Below, in pieces: positions 55,132 through 64,000 of a DNA stretch of 64,000 nucleotides. Source of the stretch: Pseudoips prasinana (lineage: Eukaryota > Arthropoda > Insecta > Lepidoptera > Nolidae); NCBI GenBank assembly GCA_951640165.1, contig OX621266.1, forward strand, positions 7,750,001 to 7,814,000, read 5' to 3'. The first letter of the stretch is position 1; each line of letters opens with the position of its first letter. The notes under the pieces are model-generated. The model had not been told where the DNA came from, made no database searches, and saw nothing but the letters and a program-made list of their open reading frames with translations. The position numbers and the translations under genes were made by a program.

Positions 55132-57126
55132 GGAAGGATTGAACATCGCATCCTCCAGGCGAACACCAACCACTGCAGAGCGGCCCAGGATCTGCTCATG
55201 CAGACCGTGGCCGAGTGGTTGGTGGACGTGGCGGTGGTCGCCGAGCCGTACTCGATACCTGGCCGTTGGCTGGGTGATCGGGACGGCTTGGTGGCGTTGG
55301 TGTCGCGGCCTGCCACGGACTCCCCTCCCCTCTCGCTTTTAGAGAGGGGTCCGGGATACGTAGCCGCCGCGTGGGGAGAAATAGCCCTGGTCGGGGTCTA
55401 TTTCTCCCCAAACCGCCCTCTTAGGGACTTCGAGGATTTTCTCGAGGTCCTTACGGCAGTCGTCGGGAGGGCGGCACCACGTCAGGTCGTCGTGTTGGGC
55501 GACCTGAACGCCAAGTCAGTGGCCTGGGGAAACTCGGCGGCGTCCTGCAACGTCCGGGGGCGCGCCGTCGAATTTTGGGCGGCTTCGTGCGGCGTGTCCC
55601 TCCTAAACAGGGGGGATGTTCACACGTGTGTGCGGCAGCAGGGAGGGTCAGTGGTGGACGTGTCGTTCGCCACCCCTGTTCTGGCCGCCCGCGTCGTGAA
55701 CTGGCGGGTGGAGATGGTGGAGACCCTGTCGGACCACCGATATGTGCGGTTCGACATCTCCACCCAGAGCCCGCGGGGGATGGCCCGCTCGGGCCAATCA
55801 CCCTTCCCGCGGTGGGCTCTCACCCGCCTGGACCGGGAGTCAGCCCAGGAGGCGGCGTTCCTCGAGGACTGGCTCTCGCCCCCTGTGGAGGGCACGGACG
55901 TGGACGCCGCAGCGGTTCGGCTGCGGGGGTCCCTGACCGAGGTGTGCAACTCCAGCATGCCTCGGTCTCGCCGTCCGCCTCCCCGTCGCGCCGTTTATTG
56001 GTGGACGGTGGAGCTGGCGGGGCTCCGGGCCGCGTGCGTGGAGGCCAGGAGGGCCTACACGCGGAGTCGGCGGCGCACCAGCCGATGTCAGGCTGAGGAG
56101 GACCGCCTCTACGCCTCTTACCTAGAGGCAAAGACGGTCCTCAAGTCGGAAATGTGCGCCGCCGAGGACTCGGCAAAGGCCGAGATGCTGGAGGGCCTCG
56201 ACAGGGATCCGTTTGGGAGGCCGTATTAGCAGGCATGGAGCCAGCTGCGCCCTTACGGTCCCCCATTAGCGGAGACCCTAGAGCCGGCGTTGCTGGATGG
56301 GGTGGTTCGGTCACTGTTTCCGCGCAGGACCGACTTCACCCCACCAACGATGAACCCCCCGCTGGGGGGGGGTGGTGGCTTCGCCGGAGGAGGAGGTGCC
56401 TCCAGTGTCGGCGGAGGAATTTCGCGCGGGGGTTCTGTCCCTCCGCGCGAAGAAGACGGCCCCTGGACCAGATGGCGTCCCCGCACGGGTGGTGGCCATC
56501 GCAGCGTCCTTCATGGAGCAGAGGTTTCGGGACCTCTTCAGCGCGTGCCTGACGGCTGGGAGGTTCCCGAAGATCTGGAAGGAGGGGCAGCTTTGCCTGC
56601 TCCGGAAGGAGGGACGCCCGGTGGACTCCCCCTCGGCATACCGGCCCATCGTTCTGCTCGATGAGGTCGGTAAATTGTTCGAGGGGATCATCGCCACCCG
56701 GCTTAATAGCCAGTTGCGGGAGGTAGGGCCAGACCTGTCGGACGCCCAGTTCGGGTTTCGACAGGGGCGTTCGACGGTCGACGCGGTGGCCCTACTCAGG
56801 GGCCAAGTGCAGGAGGCGGTTGGAGCTGGGGACGGAGTGTTGGCGGTGTCGTTCGACATCGCCAACGCCTTCAACTCCGTGCCCCACTCGACCATATTGG
56901 AGGCACTCCGGTACCACGGAGTGCCCCAATATCTGCGGGTGATCCTGGCCAACTACCTCGAGGACCGGGAGGTCCTCCTGGCGGACAGGACGGCCAAGAT
57001 CAGGCGCTACGGCGCGGAGTCCGGTGTTCCACAGGGTTCGGTGCTGGGGCCCCTCTTGTGGAACATCGGATTCGATTGGCTGCTGCGCGGCACCCTCCTC
57101 CAGGGCACGAGTGTCATCTGCTACGC
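55129..57126 (+). pseudogene. ORF2 of SART-like copy C: nonsense codon, frameshift and 3' loss
   Basis: The endonuclease (MGRIEHR start, GDLN, SDH) is open for 366 codons. AAG becomes TAG at 56227-56229. A G8 run present in copy A1 is G9 at 56364-56372, shifting the frame; RT then continues (APGPDG, SFDIANAF, GVPQGSVLGP) until the sequence breaks at 57126, in the middle of the catalytic YADD codons. The rest of RT, the C-terminal knuckle and the 3'UTR are absent. It is a dead copy. Confidence 0.93.
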
Positions 57127-57535
57127 AGCTGTCGCCGCGGCCGCGTTCAACTTCGCGGTCGCTGCTGCGTTCGCCATCGCGGTCACGGTCGCGCGATTCC
57201 GTGGGAAGCGACAAGTCAGCCGCTTCCTGCGTGTCCATGCCGGCTGAAAGGCCGAAGCCAGGAAAGAGGAGATCATTGGTGACTCCAGGTGCTCGCACAA
57301 ATATTGTGCGAGCTAAGATACCAAACGACGGGGGGGACTTGGATGGGGATATTTCAGATATCCTCAACCCACTCCTCCCTCCTTCAAATACGCGGGCGAA
57401 GAAATCTTTGCCCCGCGTTGAAGACGTAGCGGAGGAGCTCCGACATCAGCCTACGGCTGATGTTGGGGCTAGACTGCTCGAGGCTCTGTCCGTAGTGGAG
57501 AAGGCCACGGATAGATCCTCGAACATTCAAGGGCC
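57127..57535 (+). pseudogene. Unassigned gag-like fragment fused to SART-like ORF2
   Basis: About 409 bp of GC-richer DNA lie between the broken RT and SatA. One frame stays open across it and encodes an Arg/Ser-rich start (SRSLLRSPSRSRSRDS), a basic piece (AERPKPGKRRS) and a helical, charged stretch (RVEDVAEELRHQ). This looks like the N-terminal part of a non-LTR ORF1 or Gag from a different element; I cannot name the family. Neither edge shows a tail or a target duplication. Confidence 0.5.
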
Positions 57536-58462
57536 GCTAAACAATAGTTTCTGTGTACTTTGTACTGAAAACATAGTTTTTGGTCATTTACTTACTATTT
57601 TTACATAGTGCATATAGTTTTTATAGTTCTAATATCAAAAACTCAAAGAAACGCATCCGCCAACCTCCTATTTGCGGTTGTAAGACACAGGGTCTTTGAG
57701 TTTTTTGATATAATCTCTAACTTTCTACTACAAATTCTAGTTTTTTTGTGATATCTAATTATTTTTCTACTCTACCTTAATCTGTTTATTTACTCACCGG
57801 TTAGCTCTCGTTGAGACGCATCTAACGACACCGCATACACGGTGATAGCACCTGTATTTCAAAAGATATTTGCAATTTTAGATTTTTCATCACCCAAACC
57901 GAGGTGTAGTGGCGGGTAGTTTCTGCCCATACATTACGTATATCTCAATCCAAAAACATACGATTTCAATAATTCTTTTTGTGTCTATCGTTTAATATTA
58001 GCCCCCCAATATGTAAAGTAACTTTGTTTTCATTATAATATACATATATATTTCTAAAATCTACCCTAAACAATAGTTTCTGTGTACTTTGTACTGAAAA
58101 CATAGTTTTTGGTCATTTACTTACTATTTTTACATAGTGCATATAGTTTTTATAGTTCTAATATCAAAAACTCAAAGAAACGCATCCGCCAACACCCTAT
58201 TTGCGGTTGTAAGACACAGGGTCTTTGAGTTTTTTGATATAATCTCTAACTTTCTACTACAAATTCTAGTTTTTTTGTGATATCTAATTATTTTTCTACT
58301 CTACCTTAATCTGTTTATTTACTCACCGGTTAGCTCTCGTCGAGACGCATCTAACGACACCGCATACACGGTGATAGCACCTGTATTTCAAAAGATATTT
58401 GCAATTTTAGATTTTTCATCACCCAAACCGAGGTGTAGTGGCGGGTAGTTTCTGCCCATACA
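57536..58462. repeat. SatA array, about 1.75 monomers
   Basis: It resumes at monomer position 121 and ends at TTTCTGCCCATACA, where SatB begins. It is the same 529-bp family as the two other arrays, with few substitutions. Confidence 0.95.
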
Positions 58463-60553
58463 ACACAATTTTTCAATTTTTGGCCGTTTTTGATTATTAT
58501 TTTTGTGTTGTAATCTGTCTTTTGACTGTACCTAACGTGTGGGCAAAATATTTTTACTCCCGGCCCCAGGAAAATTGTAGAAAGTCGATTTTCCCGTGTT
58601 TACCAGACACTTTACACGCAAAATTGCATTTGTTTAATCGTTTGACACTAATTAGTTGCCGAGTTGTACGACAAAAGCGACTAGATCGCTTCTACAACTG
58701 TCTGGCCGCATCCCGGAGCATAATTCATACCTATTAGTTACAGTATAACTTAAATAACCCAAATTTCGGCATAAATTCTGGTGCAAAAACAGGTTTTTGG
58801 ACCTTTTTTCAAATTTTTTTCATAAACACCCCTCCACTTTTGAACGTTTTTGTATAGCCCTAGGTGAGGCGCGTCCCTGGACACCCCGTTCGCGGAAATC
58901 GGACGACAAAAACTTCAAAAATTGGCCTACATACCCCTTCTCCATACTAAATTAGAACATAGAAATTGCACCTAAGCTCCGGAATTGTTGTATAGAAAAT
59001 ATAAACTTACAACACAATTTTTCAATTTTTGGCCGTTTTTGATTATTATTTTTGTGTTGTAATCTGTCTTTTGACTGTACCTAACGTGTGGGCAAAATAT
59101 TTTTACTCCCGGCCCCAGAAAAATTGTAGAAAGTCGATTTTCCCGTGTTTACCAGACACTTTACACGCAAAATTGCATTTGTTTAATCGTTTGACACTAA
59201 TTAGTTGCCGAGTTGTACAACAAAAGCGACTAGATCGCTTCTACAACTGTCTGGCCGCATCCCGGAGCATAATTCATACCTATTAGTTACAGTATAACTT
59301 AAATAACCCAAATTTCGGCATAAATTCTGGTGCAAAAACAGGTTTTTGGACCTTTTTTCAAATTTTTTTCATAAACACCCCTCCACTTTTGAACGTTTTT
59401 GTATAGCCCTCGGTGAGGCGCGTCCCTGGACACCCCGTTCGCGGAAATCGGACGACAAAAACTTCAAAAATTGGCCTACATACCCCTTCTCCATACTAAA
59501 TTAGAACATAGAAATTGCACCTAAGCTCCGGAATTGTTGTATAGAAAATATAAACTTACAACACAATTTTTCAATTTTTGGCCGTTTTTGATTATTATTT
59601 TGGTGTTGTAATCTGTCTTTTGACTGTACCTAACGTGTGGGCAAAATATTTTTACTCCCGGCCCCAGGAAAATTGTAGAAAGTCGATTTTCCCGTGTTTA
59701 CCAGACACTTTACACGCAAAATTGCATTTGTTTAATCGTTTGACACTAATTAGTTGCCGAGTTGTACGACAAAAGCAACTAGATCGCTTCTACAACTGTC
59801 TGGCCGCATCCCGGAGCATAATTCATACCTATTAGTTACAGTATAACTTAAATAACCCAAATTTCGGCATAAATTCTGGTGCAAAAACAGGTTTTTCGAC
59901 CTTTTTTCAAATTTTTTTCATAAACACCCCTCCACTTTTGAACGTTTTTGTATAGCCCTAGGTGAGGCGCGTCCCTGGACACCCCGTTCGCGGAAATCGG
60001 ACGACAAAAACTTCAAAAATTGGCCTACATACCCCTTCTCCATACTAAATTAGAACATAGAAATTGCACCTAAGCTCCGGAATTGTTGTATAGAAAATAT
60101 AAACTTACAACACAATTTTTCAATTTTTGGCCGTTTTTGATTATTATTTTTGTGTTGTAATCTGTCTTTTGACTGTACCTAACGTGTGGGCAAAATATTT
60201 TTACTCCCGGCCCCAGGAAAATTGTAGAAAGTCGATTTTCCCGTGTTTACCAGACACTTTACACGCAAAATTGCATTTGTTTAATCGTTTGACACTAATT
60301 AGTTGCCGAGTTGTACGACAAAAGCGACTAAATCGCTTCTACAACTGTCTGGCCGCATCCCGGAGCATAATTCATACCTATTAGTTACAGTATAACTTAA
60401 ATAACCCAAATTTCGGCATAAATTCTGGTGCAAAAACAGGTTTTTGGACCTTTTTTCAAATTTTTTTCATAAACACCCCTCCACTTTTGAACGTTTTTGT
60501 ATAGCCCTCGGTGAGGCGCGTCCCTGGACACCCCGTTCGCGGAAATCGGACGA
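58463..60553. repeat. SatB: 549-bp tandem satellite, nearly four monomers
   Basis: The word ACAACACAATTTTT recurs at 58460, 59009, 59558 and 60107, an exact 549-bp period. Monomers differ at only a few positions (for example CTAGG/CTCGG, GACGACAAAAGCGAC/GCAAC). Each contains an 85-aa open frame, which I treat as incidental. The fourth monomer changes after about 60553 into the diverged type. Confidence 0.95.
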
Positions 60554-63500
60554 AAGAACCGTAAAAAAATTGGCATTATAGTTTATTATCATACAAAATC
60601 TTAACAACAAAATTGCACCTAAGCTCGGGAACATTTCTTTAAAAAACAGTAATTCATCACACAATTTTATCAATTTTAGCCTTTACACTTAATATTTTTG
60701 TATTGTAATTTGTAATCTGACTATACCTAACGCGTAGGCATGAAATATGTACTCCCGGCTCCAAGAAAATTAAAGAAAATCGATTTTCCCGTATTTTCTT
60801 AGCAATTTACACGCAAAAGCGCAAGTCGGTTTTTAGTGTTAATTGCAATTGCAAAATGAATAACCCATATTTCGGCAAAAAATTTGGTTCAAAAACAGGT
60901 TTTTAGACCAAATTTCAATTTTTTTTCAAGAACTTTTCGCATTTTTTTATCGTTTCTGTATAGCCCTCGGTGAGGCGCGTCCTTGGACACCCCGTTCGCG
61001 GTAATCGGACGACAGAAACGTCAAAAAATTGGCATAATAGTTTATTTTCATACAAAATCTTAACAACAAAATTGCACCTAAGCTCGGGAACATTTCTTTA
61101 GAAAACAGTAATTCATCACACAATTTTTTCAATTTTAGCCTTTACATTAAATATTTTTGTATTGTAATTTGTAATCTGTTGTTAAGATTTTGTATGAAAA
61201 TAAACTATTATGCCAATTTTTTGACGTATCTGTTGTCCGATTACCACGAACCGGGTAACCAAGGACGTGCCTCAACAAGGGCTATACAGAAACGATCCAA
61301 AAATGCGAAGTGTTCTTGAAAAAAAATTGAAATTTGGTCTAAAAACCTGTTTTTGAACCAAATTTTTTGCCGAAATATGGGTTATATATTTTGCAATTGC
61401 AATTAACACGCAGAATCGACGTGCGATTTTGCGTGTAAATTGCTAAGAAAATACGGGACAATCGATTTTCTTTAATTTTCTTGGGGCCGGAAGAACATAT
61501 TATTTCGTGCCCACGCGTTAGGTATAGTCAGATTACAAATTACAATAGTAAGATATTTAGTGTAAAGGCCTAAATTGAAAAAATTGTGTGATGAATTACT
61601 GTTTTCTAAAGAAATGTTCCCGAGCTTAGGTGCAATTTTGTTGTTAAGATTTTGTATGAAAATAAACTATTATGCCAATTTTTTTACGGTACTTTAGTCC
61701 GATTAACGCAAACGGGATTTATAGGGACGCGCCTCACCGAAGGCTATACAGAAACGATCAAAAAACGAGGGGTGTCCTTGAAAAAAATTTGAAATTTGGT
61801 CTAAAAACCTGTTTTTGAAACAAATTTTTTGCCGAAATATGGGTAATTCATTTTACAATTGCAATTAACACGCAGAATCGACTTGCGGTTTTGCGTGTAA
61901 ATTGCTAAGAAAATACGGTAAAATCAATTTTCTTTAATTTTCTTGGGGCCAGAAGAATCGGAACGGGATCCTATATGCGCGAGTGAGGTGTCGAAAGACG
62001 CGCCTAGCCGAGATCTATCCGATAATTTGTAATTTGACTATACCAAACGCGTGGGCACGAAATAATATGTTCTTCCGGCCCCAAGAAAATTAAAGAAAAT
62101 CGATTGTCCCGTATTTTCTTAGCAATTTACACGCAAAATCGCAAGTCGATTCTGCGTGTTAATTGCAATTGCAAAATATATAACCCATATTTCGGCAAAA
62201 AATTTGGTTCAAAAACAGGTTTTTAGACCAAATTTCAATTTTTTTTCAAGAACACTTCGCATTTTTGGATCGTTTCTGTATAGCCCTTGGTGAATCGCGT
62301 CCTTGGTTACCCGGTTCGCGGTAATCGGACGAAAGAACCGTAAAAAAATTGGCATTATAGTTTATTATCATACAAAATCTTAACAACAAAATTGCACCTA
62401 AGCTCGGGATCATTTCTTTAGAAAACAGTAATTCATCACACAATTTTTTCAATTTTAGCCTTTACACTAAATATTTCTGTATTGTAATTTGTAATCTGAC
62501 TATACATAACCCGTGGGCACGAAAAAATATGTTCTCCTGGCCCCAAGAAAATTGATTTTCCCGTATTTTCTTAGCAATTTACACGCAAAAGCGCAAATCG
62601 GTTTTTAGTGTTAATTGCAATTGCAAAATGAATAACCCATATTTCGGCAAGAAATTTGGTTCAAAAACAGGTTTTGAGACCAAATTTCAATTTTTTTTCA
62701 AGAACACATCTCCTTTTTTGATCGTTTCTGTATAGCCTTCGGTGAGGCGCGTCCCTATAAATCCCGTTCGCGTTAATCGGACTAAAGTACCGTCAAAAAA
62801 TTGGCATAATAGTTTATTTTCATACAAAATCTTAACAACAAAATTGCACCTAAGCTCGGAAACATTTCTTTAGAAAACAGTTATTCATCACACATTTTTT
62901 CAATTTTAGCCTTTACACAAAATATTATTGTATTGTAATTTGTAATCTGACAATATCCAACGCGTGGGCATGAAATATGTTCTCCCGGCCCCAAGAAAAT
63001 TAAAGAAAATCGATTTTCCCGTATTTTCTTAGCAATTTACACGCAAAACCGCAAGTCGCTTCTGCGTGTTAATTGCAATTGCAAAATGAATAACCCATAT
63101 TTCGGCAAAAAATTTGATTCAAAAACAGGTTTTTAGATCAAATTTCAATTTTTTTTCAAGAACTTTTCGCATTTTTTGATCGTTTCTGTATAGCCCTCGG
63201 TGAGGCGCGTCCTTGGACACCCCGTTCGCGGTAATCGGACGACAGAAACGTCAAAAAATTGGCATTATAGTTTATTTTCATACAAAATCTTAACAACAAA
63301 ATTGCACCTAAGCTCGGGAACATTTCTTTAGAAAACAGTAATTCATCACACAATTTTTTCAATTTTAGCCTTTACACTAAATATTTTTGTATTGTAATTT
63401 GTAATCTGACTATATACGCGTGGGCACGAAATACTATGTTCTTCTGGCCCCAAGAAAATTAAAGAAAATTGATTTTACCGTATTTTCTTAGCAATTTACA

Positions 63501-64000
63501 CGCAAAAGCGCAAGTCGGTTTTAAGTGTTAATTGCAATTGTAAAATGAATAACCCATATTTCGGCAAAAAATTTGGTTCAAAAACAGGTTTTGAGACCAA
63601 ATTTCAATTTTTTTTCCAGATCACATCTCCTTTTTTATCGTTTCTGTATAGCCTTTGTTAAGGCGCGTCCTTGGACACCCCGTTCGCGGTAATCGGACGA
63701 CAGAAAAGTCAAAAAATTGGCATAATAGTTTATTTTCATACAAAATCTTAACAATAAAATTGCACCTAAGCTCGGGAACATTTCTTTAGAAAACAGTAAT
63801 TCATCACACAATTTTTTAAATTTTAGCCTTTACACTAAATATTTTTGTATTGTAATTTGTAATCTGACTATACCTAACGCGTGGGCACGAAATAATATGT
63901 TCTTCCGGCCCCAAGAAAATTAAAGAAAATCGATTGTCCCGTATTTTTTTAGCAATTTACACGCAAAATCGCAAGTCGATTCTGCGTGTTAATTGCAATT
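60554..64000. repeat. Diverged SatB-related array, period about 455-458 bp
   Basis: Units share with SatB the blocks AATTGCACCTAAGCTC, GGCGCGTCC..GGACACCCCGTTCGCGG, ATTTCGGCA and a T-rich tract, but differ elsewhere and are less alike among themselves. The word TGTAATTTGTAATCTGAC recurs near 62484, 62937, 63394 and 63852. An inverted block lies at 61182-61957. The array continues past the end of the window. Confidence 0.9.
61182..61957 (-). repeat. Inverted block inside the diverged SatB-related array
   Basis: Roughly 1.7 monomers read in reverse, for example TTGTTAAGATTTTGTATG at the left edge is the complement of the forward word CATACAAAATCTTAACAA. The left junction is abrupt. At the right edge a spacer of about 65 bp (61958-62023) precedes return to the forward orientation. 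Confidence 0.88.

Larger units (their letters stand above)
45159..57126 (+). mobile_element. SART-like element with complete 5' end, split by an LTR element and broken in RT (copy C)
   Basis: It starts GGGGCGGGGAACCACC right after telomeric repeat, has ORF1 (interrupted at 47185/54832), a TAATG junction at 55127 and an ORF2 that carries a nonsense codon and a frameshift and breaks off at 57126. The 3' half of ORF2, the 3'UTR and the tail are gone. Excluding the 7646-bp insertion plus duplicated site, about 4.3 kb of the element remain. Confidence 0.9.

Noticed and set aside
58438..60384. Repeated 85- to 99-aa open frames in SatB monomers (FDYYFCVVICLL...)
   Set aside because: They recur only because the 549-bp satellite is nearly identical between units. 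There is no independent sign of selection, and the diverged SatB units do not keep the frame.
60467..63362. Short minus-strand frames in the diverged satellite (KKLCDELLFSKEM...)
   Set aside because: They are incidental to the satellite sequence, broken at different places in each unit, and have no domain.

Overview
This is a eukaryotic, almost certainly insect and most plausibly lepidopteran, heterochromatic or subtelomeric window. I see no host gene. Everything that can be resolved is a retrotransposon or satellite DNA. The lineage call rests on short (TTAGG)n/(CCTAA)n telomeric stubs at retrotransposon ends and on two-ORF non-LTR elements that resemble the telomere-targeted SART group of the R1 clade. 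That resemblance covers ORF1 of about 710 aa with three CCHC knuckles, ORF2 of 1056 aa with an APE-type endonuclease and reverse transcriptase, a UAAUG stop/start between the ORFs, and a poly(A) end joined to GGTTAGG.

Layout. 1-2878: a 529-bp satellite (SatA). 2879-8327: a plus-strand non-LTR element whose ORF2 carries endonuclease, RT and RNase H; its A-tail abuts CCTAACCTAACCT. 8328-16994: two minus-strand SART-like elements, one 5'-truncated and one apparently intact full-length copy (ORF1 14689-16818, ORF2 11519-14689), separated by telomeric stubs. 16995-19566: unassigned AT-rich DNA. 19567-24605: a minus-strand CR1/Jockey-type element with a PHD-finger ORF1 and a 342-bp in-frame tandem duplication at the start of ORF2. 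24606-25284: SatA again.

25285-57535 is a plus-strand chain of SART-like copies inside a SatA monomer. It contains a truncated copy with a damaged catalytic motif, then a 7.56-kb module (near-full-length element, 3'UTR scrap, chimeric truncated ORF2) present twice in tandem and nearly identical. A truncated member of a second SART-like subfamily (family B) follows, then a 5'-complete copy whose ORF1 is split by a young, intact 7.6-kb Ty3/Gypsy LTR retrotransposon and whose ORF2 is broken. 57536-58462: SatA. 58463-60553: an unrelated-length 549-bp satellite (SatB). 60554-64000: a diverged relative of SatB with a period of about 455-458 bp, containing an inverted block.

The best candidates for still-coding elements are the minus-strand SART-like copy at 11175-16970, the LTR element at 47186-54827 and the RNase H element at 2879-8327. 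The most unusual structures are the tail-to-tail pair of oppositely oriented elements sharing 13 bp of telomeric repeat, the duplicated 7.56-kb retrotransposon module, the repeated chimeric family-B/family-A junction, variation of the ORF1/ORF2 coupling signal, and a roughly 40-bp motif shared by otherwise different satellites. All family assignments come from reading motifs by eye; no database search was run.
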